Shown here: positions 43,141 to 52,560 of the stretch, piece by piece
Position numbering within the stretch: the stretch's first letter is position 1
Layout: each line of letters starts with the position of its first letter
NCBI GenBank assembly: GCA_032433595.1
Contig: JASWJB010000201.1
Span: forward strand, 17,631 to 81,630
DNA length: 64,000 nucleotides
Reading direction: 5' to 3'
DNA from: Conoideocrella luteorostrata
Lineage: Eukaryota > Ascomycota > Sordariomycetes > Hypocreales > Clavicipitaceae
Made by a program: the position numbers and the translations under genes
Notes under the pieces: generated by a model
Seen by the model: the letters and a program-made list of their open reading frames with translations, nothing else
Told to the model about the DNA's origin: nothing
Database searches by the model: none

Positions 43141-44457
43141 CCAGGCGCAGCTCGCCGCAGGCGGCCCCCGGCAGGGCCCCCGGAGGGACGTGATGCAGTG
43201 CGAGCGCCGGCGCTGGTGGTCGAGTCGCGGTGGTTGGCGTGTACGCCTGCGAGACTGACCTGGTTTTTTGGGTGTACGGCATGGCTGTGTATATCTGGCG
43301 CCCTTTTTCTCTTGTATCAACAACTCTTCTTGACAGCAAGACGTGGGAAAACCGACCAGAGCTCTCGTGCAAGTTGCATGTATACATCACACGAACCATC
43401 GGCCAAGTCTGTCTGTTCTTACGGCATGTCCAGCAGGCACAAGTCTACGCAGGCAGCTCACATGTATCCGGCCACGACACCAAACGAACGGCACTCAATA
43501 AACAACACCAAACAAGCGACAACACACAAACTCTCCCACAGCCCGCCGCAGACACCGCGGTGGCATCAGCTGCTGGCTTGCCGGGGAATCTCAACTACCC
43601 TGTATCTGTTGCGTGGAACACAAGCCCAAATTGCAGCTACTGGAGAACAATTCAGTGGGCCTACACTTTTGCTCCGTAGTCAAGTGGTTAATTGTTCCCA
43701 CAGTATCTCGTCGTTGTCACGAAACTCTCACATTGAATGCACAAGGAACTCGGACGGCGCTGCCACTGTCTCTCATCGTCTCGCATATCTTATTTGTCTC
43801 GCACACAAGAATCATCACCCCCGCAAAGCATCCAGCGACCCCACGTGCCCAGCCCAAAGCAGCAAGGTCGCGAACCATGTTAGTCATCAAGGCTGAGCAC
43901 GCCTATTTTCCACGGCACGTAGTTCAACCGCACCCTCTCGGCTCTGTCGATGCGCCCCCCCACACTCCCTCTTCCTATTGTGCCCATGACAATAGCGCCT
44001 CCTGCAGCCCATTGCGCAGCGTCATCACTCTATCGTCACGGTGACTCTGGCTCGGTCGATTGCCGCAGCTGCGATGCAACGCTCGATTGGCCGGCCGGAG
44101 ACGGTCACGGGGACGCGTGGAATGTGGCGTGCCACTGCCACTCTCAGCGTGGCGTCCGGCTTGGCTGCTTCGGGCGTGGCGCGCTCATTAGGCTTACCAA
44201 CAAGGTTCGCGACCTTGCTGCTTTTGCTGGATGCTTTACGAGGAGGGGTAATGGACTACTGTGTGCGGGGACCAGATGAGATGTGCGAGACGATGAGAGA
44301 CGGTGCAGTGCCATACCGGTTTCCTTGTGCATTGTGAGAGTTGTGACAATAGATAGATACAGTGTAGTTGAGATTCCCAGCAGCAATGTGAGCAAGACAG
44401 CAGAGTAGTCTCGTCACCAATGAGCAAAGGTTCCCAGCCGGCAATGTAAGCAAGACG
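43141..44457. repeat. Gene-poor stretch with imperfect inverted duplication
   Basis: About 43560-43910 and 44150-44410 are inverted relatives. Shared phrases (second copy read on the minus strand) are GGGAATCTCAACTAC, CTCTCATCGTCTCGCA, AAAGCATCCAGC and AAAGCAGCAAGGTCGCGAACC. The same peptide word (AARSRT) appears in both. The spacer (about 43910-44150) is unrelated. No gene is supported despite several overlapping open frames. Confidence 0.6.
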
Positions 44458-44660
44458 GAAAACCTTCTTGTTACTAGTAACAGACAGACAGACAGACCAA
44501 CCACCAGATAGACAGACAGACCACCAGATAGGCAGACAGATAGACAGACAAACCACCCAATAGACAGATAGATAGACAAACAAACCACCCAATAGACAAA
44601 CAGGCAGACAGACAGACAGACAGCCAGACAAACCACCAGATAGACAGCCAGACAGACCCT
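44458..44660 (+). repeat. CAGA/TAGA tetranucleotide microsatellite
   Basis: About 200 bp of TAGACAGACAGAC with interspersed CAAACCACC words. It gives Cys/Leu/Ser-rich open frames on the minus strand that I regard as artefacts. Confidence 0.85.
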
Positions 44661-44783
44661 TACCCCCTCCTGCTCCTCCTCGGTCAACAGCTACAGTCTG
44701 CCGCTGTCAGCTCGTCAGTCGCTCTCCACGCCATGGTTGCAGAGTAGACACGCATAACTCACCGTCTGGCCCGCGCTGAGCCT

Positions 44784-44984
44784 CTATCTGAGCCACTCAT
44801 CCGGGTTGACAAGGACAGTCCTTGCGGTGCACATTTCACACCAAGCGTTCCGTTCTATGTCGTCCACCACGATGTACTGGCCGCAGGTACAGTACTGGCC
44901 GCACTCGCAGTGTATCTTGGGGGTTACCACCGAGGACATGCATCCACAGCGCTTAAAGGTCTCTCTGACGACTTCGTAGCACAT
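44784..44984 (-). CDS. Small Cys-rich hypothetical protein, 66 residues
   Basis: ATG at 44984 to stop at 44784. Nine cysteines in a pattern with CGC, CECGQYCTCGQY and CEMC, and an acidic C-terminus. The spacing suggests a small zinc-binding protein, or the first exon of a larger gene of the common fungal type that starts MCxxV and has Cys pairs. There is no signal peptide. It could also be chance in a gene-poor stretch. Confidence 0.4.
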   Translation of the reverse strand: MCYEVVRETFKRCGCMSSVVTPKIHCECGQYCTCGQYIVVDDIERNAWCEMCTARTVLVNPDEWLR

Positions 44985-45004
44985 GTTCAGAGCGGGTTAA
45001 TGTC

Positions 45005-45454
45005 GTGAGTGTATGTGTTTGTTTTAATAGCAATAAGTACAGAGAGCCGGAGGGTAAAGTGAAGGCTGGGGGGCGCAAGATGGTCTTTTTTAAATCTCCG
45101 GCGCTCATCCAGTCTTGCACAACGGGGGGCCCGCCCAGCCAGCGTCGTCACCTCTACAACGTGGCGTCGGGTCTTGCGGGCGAGCGGGCCGGCTACTTAC
45201 TGACTGCGCGATGGAATACAGCTTTCTGTTGCTGGTATGACTGCTATGGAATACAACCTGGGCTGCTGCAGGACAATGCCAACGAGAGTACAATGCAAAA
45301 AGACCAGAGTTGCCGTTGGCGGGTCTGCCTTGCGCACTGTGCTGACATGGCTACCCGTTGGAGGTTAGCTGAACTGTGTTGATTTGTGTTTGTCGATTGA
45401 AGTTTGAGTTTTGGAGGAGGGGGGGGGGGAGAGGGTAGTATTGGCCAAGACGCT
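45005..45454. other. Gene-poor stretch, one unsupported frame
   Basis: A plus frame of 125 codons (45005-45382) has no recognisable domain and contains several Cys and Trp. A G-run occurs at about 45418-45430. I do not call a gene. Confidence 0.35.
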
Positions 45455-45600
45455 ACCTGTTTGTCAATTGAACTGTCATTTGAACCGACCTTTGACCTGG
45501 GATAGTAATGTTAATTGTTGAACTGCCTTTGACACAGGGTCGTATCAATTGTTCAACTGCCTTTGACCTAGCGTCGTATCAATTGATCCACCCTCGACTG
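45455..45600 (+). repeat. Short degenerate tandem repeat (about 50 bp unit)
   Basis: GTCGTATCAATTG followed by TTCAACTGCCTTTGAC recurs about three times with substitutions. Confidence 0.7.
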
Positions 45601-45996
45601 GTCGTATCGTCAATCGCCCGCCCGTTCGTCCGTTGACGCGCCAGGGTCGTATCGGCGATCAAGTCCGGACGGAATAGGCCTGCCGTGAGCCCGACCCTAC
45701 CCTAGCAATGATTTGCCTTGTGGGCCGTCGGGCATTAAACCGAGGAGTTGCGTCCAGGGTGGTATCGCCTCTCTCCCCCGCACAGTGTAGCCCAGCACAC
45801 GCAACGCACCCATGACAGAAGGATTGGCAAGGCTTGATTGAACCTGCGACCGATAGTGCAGGGCCGTACGCAACGAGGCTCAAAGCTAGAATGCTCCAGG
45901 CAGAAGAAACCTTGTGGCCTTTGTTTCAATATTGCAACACGCAACGGGACAAGGCTTGAACCTTGTGTGCGTCTTATCTATGCATGTCGCAGCCAC

Positions 45997-46200
45997 TCAC
46001 GCCCGCGATGTGTCGGCTAGTTCTGTCCATACTCACGCCGGCAATGTGTCGGACTTGTCCATTCACGGAGTACTAGTATGTCGCAGTCACTCACGCCCGC
46101 AATGTGTCGGACTTGTCAGCTAGTTCTGTCCATGCTCACGCCCGTGATGTGATGGACCTGTTGGCTCGTTCTGTCCATGCTCACGCTCGCGATTTATCGG
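45997..46200 (+). repeat. Tandem repeat, about 45 bp unit, five copies
   Basis: CACGCCCGCGATGTGTCGGA and GCTAGTTCTGTCCATGC alternate. The CACGCC starts are near 45998, 46033, 46092, 46137 and 46182. Confidence 0.8.
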
Positions 46201-46762
46201 ACTTGTCAGCTAGCTAGTTCAGCCGGACGGAGTACTCCGGACCCTCCTGAATGTCGTCCAGCCAGACAAGCCGTATCGCCGCCTGTCATTTGTCGCAGCC
46301 AGACGCGCTAGTTCCCCGGTCTCGGGGGGTCTGACGAATCACCACCAGGCTCGTTTAGCAATCAGCACAAGGACGTGATCAACCACGTACTAGAGGGGAA
46401 GGGGCAAGAGGAGGGGCGAGCGGAGGGGGTGAGGGGCAACAAGTGGAGGGGCAAGTGATTGTGGAAGTGGGAGTGGAGTGAGTCGAGGTGAGTGTGAATG
46501 TGGACTGTGAAAGTGGAGGCGCGACGTGACGGGGGCAGACACACCGCGGTGCCAGTGGCAGAAACACCACGATATGTAAGTGGCAGAAACATCACGGTGT
46601 AATAGGTGCATCATCCATCCCCCCCCCACCCTCCCCTTCCCCCCCGGAGAGCACTAATACATGGACGCTGTGCGCCACATGCTGACAATGCGACAGTTAC
46701 TTGCTCCGCATCCCATATGTCGTTTGGGCAGCAGGCAGGCAGGCAGCGACCCACGCTCGCGT
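46201..46762. other. GA-rich and mixed DNA, no gene
   Basis: 46390-46540 is strongly G+A-rich (GAGGGGCAAG-type words). 46555-46600 has two copies of GTGGCAGAAACA-CAC. No gene is supported. Confidence 0.5.
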
Positions 46763-46883
46763 ACGAGCGCAGCGAGGCCGGGGGTTTGGGGGCGCGCCCC
46801 CATGATATACGGTCGCGGTGCAAACAACAATGCTTTGATGATATGGGGGCAAGCCCCCAAACCCCCGGCCTCGCTGCGCTCGT
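46763..46883. repeat. Hairpin: about 43-bp arms with about 35-bp loop
   Basis: Left arm ACGAGCGCAGCGAGGCCGGG through GGGGGCGCGCCCCCAT. Right arm ATGGGGGCAAGCCCCC through CCGGCCTCGCTGCGCTCGT, ending at 46883. The arms pair almost perfectly. Each arm also contains a small internal palindrome of GGGGGC and GCCCCC. Confidence 0.88.
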
Positions 46884-47482
46884 TGCTGCTGCGGCGATGA
46901 TGCCGCTTGGTGAGACTGTTCATGGCTGGTGCCATGTGCTTTTTTTTCCTTCTCTTTAAGCACAACACAGAAGAATCACTCCGTGTCCATCCCGTCAATC
47001 CTGTTCACACTAGCTCAATCACTGGCGCAAAAGACTCGCAGAAACGTAGCGCACACAATGCAGCCACAACAAAGGCGCCGCCCACTCACGGCTGTCAGAG
47101 TACATTCGGAGTCCATGAACAAGCAAGTCTTGCAGAAAGCCCCCCCCTAATTCACTGCTGCTTGCCACTGCCTACTTCAACGTCTGTTTGCGCCGGGTTT
47201 CGTGCCGTTTCACGGGCCGTTGAGTAACTACAAACGTTTGTTCAACAGGAGGGCCGTCAAGTAACTACACACGTTTGTTCAACAAAAGCTGGCGTGGCCG
47301 CGAGTGGTGAATCATCTTGGTTCGGGGCTTTGCCGGGCGGGAAAGGTGGGGCTCCGCAGCTAAAATAGACAGGGTATAACTAATACCCCGCACCCAGCCC
47401 AGCCAGTAGTGTGTTCTAGCCTTACGGAGTACCCACTAGATGACAATACTGCCAAGACGGAAACTCGGAATCTTGGCCCGCC
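46884..47482. other. Upstream region of the F-box/ankyrin gene
   Basis: Contains a partial relative of the module A left flank (CTGGCGCAAAAGACTCGCAG at about 47022, CGCACACAATGCA near 47050) and the direct repeat at 47214. Otherwise it is unassigned promoter DNA. Confidence 0.5.
47214..47285 (+). repeat. Two-copy direct repeat, 37-bp period
   Basis: GGGCCGT, then GAGTAACTAC or AAGTAACTAC, then ACGTTTGTTCAACA occurs twice with three or four differences. It lies about 200 bp upstream of the F-box/ankyrin gene. Confidence 0.8.
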
Positions 47483-49735
47483 ATGATGAGCTTGATGAAA
47501 TTCCCAAACGAGCTGCTGGTGATGGTCGCCATGCAGCTCACATCGGACACAGACATCAGCCATTTATGTCGCGCCAATAGACGGCTCTACGGCTGCCTTG
47601 TCCCCCATCTCTATGACCATAATGCACACAATGATACGCGCTTGTCGGCGCTGGTTTGGGCTGCTTGCCTGGGCCGGATGGACACGGCCAAACTAGCATT
47701 AACTACGGCAAATGTCGTCTCCTCGACGGCGACTGAACAAGTATACAGCAACATGTTTTCCTGCAGAAGTGGAGAGGATGCTGACACTCGGCCGAGCACA
47801 AACGGACAGGTAGCGCTGTGTGTTGCCTCGGCGAAGGGCCATGCGGTCGTGGTTGAGCTGCTCCTCAACAAAGAAGTAGACGTGGAAGCCGCCGCCGCAG
47901 TGGACTCGATTTGTATCGCGTCGGAAAACGGCCACGTCGAGACTGTTAGGCTGCTGCTGTGGCGGCACAGTGACATGGCTGCTGCTACCCACAATAGCGC
48001 TTGTGGACGGACGCCGCTACACTTTGCCGCGGGGGGCGGCCATGACGAGGTTGTTCGGCTTCTGCTCGCCAACGGGGCGAACACGGCGTCCAGAGACAAA
48101 TACGGACAGACTCCGCTCTTTGCTGCCTCAGTGGGGGGGGCCTCGGACAGTACTGCCACGCTCCTGCTTGACAATGGAGCGCACGTCGATGCCGCGGACG
48201 TCGATTCAGGGACGCCGCTCATCGCTGCCGTACGGAGCGGGAACGAGGCGTTGGTTAGGCTGCTGCTTGCACGCGGAGCGCAAACAGCAGTGGCGGCGTC
48301 TGGCTGGCAAACGCCGCTCATTTGTGCCTTGATGCGGTCGAATATCGAGATCCTCAGGCTTCTGCTTTCCAGCGGTGCGGATATGGCAGCGAAGGATGAT
48401 TTGGGACAGACGGCGCTGTTCCGAACCGCTGGTGGTGGCAATGTCGAGTATGTCGAGTGTTTGCTTGAGGCAGGCGCCGACGTAACAGCGACAAATCTGG
48501 AGGGACAGACTCCGCTGTTCGCTGCTATATTTAGCGGCCACACCAGCGTGGTTGAGGTGCTGCTCAACCACGGATCGAGTACTGCCGTTGCAGATGCCAA
48601 CGGACGTACACCGCTGTTCTTCACCTCAGCGAGGGGCCACATTAGAACCGCCGAGCTTCTGCTGCGCCATGGAGCGAGCGTGACGGTCCAAGATGGCAAT
48701 GGGTGGACGGCGCTGCACGAAGCTTCGCGAAACGGCCGCCACGAATACATGCAGCTCCTGCTTGACCATGGCGCAGATGTTGCCGCTGTAGGCATGCATG
48801 ACAACAAGTCGGCACAGGAAACCGTGCACAGACGCGGGCTTGGGTATTGCTTGGTTTTAATTCGCCCCGTAAGTTGCAGACAAGTCACACTGGTCCGTGG
48901 ACGCACCGCGCTCCATGAAGCCTGCGATGGAGGCCACCACGCGGCCGTGGAGCTTCTGCTCGGCCGGCAAGCGGATGTCACCGCCAGGGATGAACGCGGA
49001 AGGACGCCGCTGTATGATGCATCGTGCGGTGATCGCCCCGGGATCGTCGCGCTTCTGCTGCAGCATCACGCGGATGCGAATGCCGAATTCGATAGAGGCA
49101 GGACAGCGCTACACATTGCCTCAAAAAGGGGCCTGTACAGCGTTGTGGAGGTGCTGCTTAAAAACAATGCAGATGTCGCTGCCGTAGATGGACATGGCCA
49201 GACGCCACTGCACGAGGCTTCCGAACGTGGCTACGATGAGATTGTCGAGCTTCTGCTGAGGCATCACGCGGATGTCGCGGCCGTGAATCACCGCGGGAAC
49301 ACGCCGCTCCACCTGGCATCTGTGCAGGGCCACCTCGACGTCGCGGAGCTTCTGCTCCTCAAGGGGGCCGATGCGGCAGCCACGTCCACGTCCACACCCA
49401 CACTTGGAAGCACACCGCTGCTCTGTGCCTCCAGGCAGAGCCACTGGAAAATTGCCAAGCTTCTGCTGAACCACGGGGCGCGCGTGACGGACAGACATGA
49501 GGATGGGGGCACGCCGCTGCACGATGCTGCGGACGCGGGCCACGTCGGGATGGTCGAGCTGCTGCTGGAGGAGGGAGCGTGTGTCGCAGCCAGAGACTTT
49601 GCTGGGAGGACGCCGCTGCACCGGGCCGCCATGGGAGGTATTCGCGGGCACGTATTCGAGCTTCTGGTTGCCCATGGGGCCGACCAGGCCGCCACAGACA
49701 ATGACGGGCGCAACGCGCTTCATTACCTGCAGTAG
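47483..49735 (+). CDS. F-box protein with about 18 ankyrin repeats
   Basis: One open frame of 750 residues. Residues 6-44 (FPNELLVMVAMQL ... RRLYGCLVPHLY) match an F-box, the segment that docks to Skp1 in SCF ubiquitin ligases. From about residue 108 to the end run ankyrin repeats with the TPLHxAAxxGH core and xVVELLLxxGADV helices. I count 18 plus a C-terminal half repeat ending NALHYLQ. The likely role is a substrate adaptor that binds target proteins through the ankyrin stack and directs ubiquitination; the target is unknown. One repeat is broken by about 37 non-ankyrin residues (about 436-472; 48790-48898) with GLGYCLVLIRPVSCRQ, which could be a retained intron or a small insertion. The gene starts at the first of two adjacent Met codons. 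It lies between simple repeats and a composite repeat block. Confidence 0.92.
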   Translation: MMSLMKFPNELLVMVAMQLTSDTDISHLCRANRRLYGCLVPHLYDHNAHNDTRLSALVWAACLGRMDTAKLALTTANVVSSTATEQVYSNMFSCRSGEDADTRPSTNGQVALCVASAKGHAVVVELLLNKEVDVEAAAAVDSICIASENGHVETVRLLLWRHSDMAAATHNSACGRTPLHFAAGGGHDEVVRLLLANGANTASRDKYGQTPLFAASVGGASDSTATLLLDNGAHVDAADVDSGTPLIAAVRSGNEALVRLLLARGAQTAVAASGWQTPLICALMRSNIEILRLLLSSGADMAAKDDLGQTALFRTAGGGNVEYVECLLEAGADVTATNLEGQTPLFAAIFSGHTSVVEVLLNHGSSTAVADANGRTPLFFTSARGHIRTAELLLRHGASVTVQDGNGWTALHEASRNGRHEYMQLLLDHGADVAAVGMHDNKSAQETVHRRGLGYCLVLIRPVSCRQVTLVRGRTALHEACDGGHHAAVELLLGRQADVTARDERGRTPLYDASCGDRPGIVALLLQHHADANAEFDRGRTALHIASKRGLYSVVEVLLKNNADVAAVDGHGQTPLHEASERGYDEIVELLLRHHADVAAVNHRGNTPLHLASVQGHLDVAELLLLKGADAAATSTSTPTLGSTPLLCASRQSHWKIAKLLLNHGARVTDRHEDGGTPLHDAADAGHVGMVELLLEEGACVAARDFAGRTPLHRAAMGGIRGHVFELLVAHGADQAATDNDGRNALHYLQ

Positions 49736-49937
49736 ATTGACACGACGAGTTTGTCGGGCTTGTAGGGGGGGGGGGGGGGGGAATGGGTCGGTTGTGATGG
49801 CGGCGGTACTGCTGCTTTGGGGGTGTGTCTCTGTGGATATAATGTGTGTTTTTTTCTTCTGTTGTTGCGTTGCGAGCACTGTGAGCTATTGTGGGCGGTG
49901 GAATGGGTAGGAATAGAAAGTTGATAGACTGACTGAA
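49736..49937. other. 3' flank with G homopolymer
   Basis: A run of about 17 G residues near 49766-49782, 30 bp after the stop codon, then T-rich DNA. No gene. Confidence 0.6.
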
Positions 49938-50225
49938 TTGAATGATGTGATGCTGGACTTGCTGACGAGCCGAAGGATGTTGTTCTGACTGATGAATGAT
50001 GTTGATGACGATGATGCTGAACTTGCTGACGAGCCAAAGGATGTTGCTCCGACTGATGAATGATGTTGATGACGATGCTGGACGTCCTGAAGGGCCTGAG
50101 GGATGTTGTCCTGATAGATGAATGATGTTGATGATGATGTGGAACTTGCTGACGAGCCGAAGGATGTTGTTCTGATAGATGAATGATGTTGATGATGATG
50201 ATGCTGAACGTCCTGAAGAGCCTGA
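49938..50225 (+). repeat. Tandem repeat, about 62 bp unit, about 4.5 copies
   Basis: GATGAATGATGTTGATGA starts at about 49991, 50055, 50117 and 50178, with GCTGACGAGCCGAAGGATGT or a CGTCCTGAAG variant within each unit. It directly precedes module A of block V. Confidence 0.88.
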
Positions 50226-50249
50226 AAGCCACCTCTTTACGATGCCTGA

Positions 50250-50925
50250 TGGCGCGGGGAAGGCGCGGCGCAGCCTTGGGATTTTGGCGCATTGCAGCTT
50301 CGCCTTTTGCAGGACCTTTACATGCTCTGACGGCAGTGACGGGGGCCGCGGGTGTGTGTGTGCGTGTGCGCGTGCGGTCTCGGTCCAGCCAAGCCAGCAA
50401 TAGGGGCTCGGCGGCAACTCGACGCCCAGCGCCCGCAAGCGCACCAAACCCGGCGCAATCGACGCAGAAACGCCCGGCGCACACGATGCACCGGGCAGAA
50501 TGGCGCAACGAGGCACTCCCGGCGCGCGCGGCAACTCTGCGGCGGGCAGGGCACAAAATGCCGGCGGGATGGGTGGTTTTTCGGTCAGGTTGTGAGCAGA
50601 AAAAGGAGGAGGTTATTCGCAGAAAAGGAGGAGGTGATTCGGCGGAAAAGGAGGAGACTGGGGGCCGTCTCCCTTTTACTAGGACTAACGCCTCTTGGTA
50701 GTCACTACTCCCTCTAGTAGAGTAGCAACTGCAAGGTCTCTATCCTAGTAAAAGGGAGACGGCCCCCAGTCTCCTCCTTTTCCGCCGAATCACCTCCTCC
50801 TTTTCTGCGAATAACCTCCTCCTTTTTCTGCTCACAACCTGACCGAAAAACCACCCATCCCGCCGGCATTTTGTGCCCTGCCCGCCGCAGAGTTGCCGCG
50901 CGCGCCGGGAGCGGCCTGAATCTAG
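50250..50925 (+). repeat. Module A of block V, complete head
   Basis: The left flank 50250-50515 aligns with 14115-14399 (CAGGACCTTTACATGCTCTG, GTGTGTGTGTGCG, CAATCGACGCAGAAACGCC-like). It is followed by the perfect palindrome 50516-50911. The left flank is itself an inverted relative of the sequence right of the palindrome: GCGCCAGG and GCGAGTC words appear on the right, and their reverse on the left. The inverted symmetry therefore extends beyond the perfect arms. Confidence 0.88.
50516..50911. repeat. Perfect inverted repeat: 169-bp arms, 58-bp spacer
   Basis: Left arm 50516-50684, spacer 50685-50742, right arm 50743-50911. Read base by base, the right arm is the exact reverse complement of the left arm. 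The arms contain CTCCCGGCGCGCG at the outer end, a GGAGGAGG-rich middle, and CTCCCTTTTACTAGGA at the inner end. Frames on opposite strands encode the same peptide segment (AGWVVFRSGCEQKKEEV), which independently confirms the symmetry. I see no sign of a transposase or TSD. Confidence 0.95.
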
Positions 50926-51610
50926 CTGCATCGTCATCTCTGGGCTGTTGCGAGTCGTGTGCGCCAGGTATCGTGCCGGTTAGGGCGCTGGTGGGCGAGA
51001 TGTGGTTTTTGGAAGATTGCACGCCGGGTATTGTTTTTCATAACTTGATATTAATTGCATCTTGTGCGGTAGGCTCTTTTGCATCTTTTGCACCAGGTTT
51101 GGTCTTGTATCGCTGTGTTGTGGTTGTGGTGTTGCTCGTTGTGGTATTGGTGTTGCTTGTAAGCCCCTGATCGCTGGATCGTGAGCAGGCAGATTTTTCG
51201 TAGATTGCAAACCAGGTGTTCTGTTTCGCGCCCTGATTTTTATTTCAACTTAGTCACTGTGATCTTGAGCATCTTTTGCGCCAGATTTTATTCTGTCTTT
51301 GCCCTGGCTATTCTACTGCATGTTCGTGTTGCACGTTGCTGGAAGCCCCCTGAGCTGGATTGCCGACTGAGCGGGTTTTTCGTAGATTACGCACCAGGTG
51401 TAATGTTTTAGATCCTACCTTATAATAAAAAGTATGCGCTGCGTTCTTCTGCATCGTATGCACTAGTTTTCTCTGCATCGTGTGCCCTGGTTGCTGTTGT
51501 GTTGTTGTGCTGCTGTGTTACACTCGTGCTACCTACCCGCCCGTATCGCTGGTCCCCGACCAAGCAAGCCCTGCTTTTTCTGCCCATCGTGCACTGCTAC
51601 TCTTGCGTGG
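50926..51610 (+). repeat. Modules B and C, block V
   Basis: B units have GTAGATTGCAAACCAGG at about 51199 and GTAGATTACGCACCAGG at about 51379 (180-bp period). C has GCCCGTATCGCTGG and CCAAGCAAGCCCTGCTTTTT near 51570. A GTAAGCCCCTGATCGCTGG phrase lies at 51159. Confidence 0.82.
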
Positions 51611-52560
51611 GAAGCATCATCCTCGGCATCAGCAGCGGCATCATCAGTGGCATCATCATTATCGGCGGCGGCATCATCAATGGCATCATCAGTAACTGAA
51701 TCTTCTCTCTCGTGAGTACTAAGTTTTCCCTGTCCCAACTGCTAACAGCGGCAGCGGCATCACCATCATCAGCGGCAGCGACATTTCTGCGTGGACAGCA
51801 ACATCCTCAGCAGCAGCGGCGGCGGCATCATCAATGCAATCATCATCATCATCAGTAGCAGCATCATCATCAGCTGAATCGTCTCTCGTGAGTGCTGACT
51901 TTTCCCCTCTTTCAAATGCTGACAGCAGCAGCGGCATCACCATCACCAGTTGCGGCGACATTTCTGCGTGGGCAGCAATGTCCTCATCAGCAGCAGCGGT
52001 ATCAGCGGCGGTGGTGGCATCATCCGTGGCATCGTCATCATCAGCGGCAGCAGCATCATCGTCATCATCAGCAGCAGCATCCTCATCAGCAGCAACATCA
52101 TCATCATCGTCAGCAGCAACGGTAGCATTTCCCCCGACCGACCGCTACAATCGTCACCGGAATCCTGGTCTGTGGCCATCATCATCATCATCAGCAGCAG
52201 CAGCGGCAGCGACATTTCTACGTGGGCAACAACATTCTCATCAGCAGCAGAGGCATCACAAGTAGTGGCAGCGGCATCATTATCAGCAGCAACAGCATCT
52301 GACTTTTCCCCGACCGACAGCTACAATCGTGACCGGAATCTTGGTTTGTGGCCGTCATCATCGTCAGCCGACTTTCCCCTCTGCTAACCGCTCCATCATC
52401 AGCAGCAGCAGCGACATCATAATGATCACCAGCAGCGGCATCATCGTCATTATCAGCAACAGCAGCAGCGGCTTTATCACCAGAAGCCGCATCATCAATA
52501 TTAGCAGCTGACTCTTCCCTCGTGAGTGCCGACGTTCCCCTCTGCCGACCCTCCTGTTAT
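51611..52560 (+). repeat. Module D, block V
   Basis: About 950 bp of CAT/CAG/CGG triplets with the phrases TCTCTCGTGAGTACTAAG, ACATTTCTGCGTGGGCAGC and CGACCGCTACAATCGT. The latter occurs twice (near 52135 and 52320). Confidence 0.83.

Noticed and set aside
44236..44690. Cys/Leu/Ser/Val-rich minus-strand frames of 130-143 codons
   Set aside because: They are the translation of a CAGA/TAGA microsatellite.
47611..48981. 456-codon minus-strand frame opposite the ankyrin gene
   Set aside because: It is a shadow frame of the ankyrin repeats, Ser/Pro-rich with no domain. The plus strand carries clear repeats.
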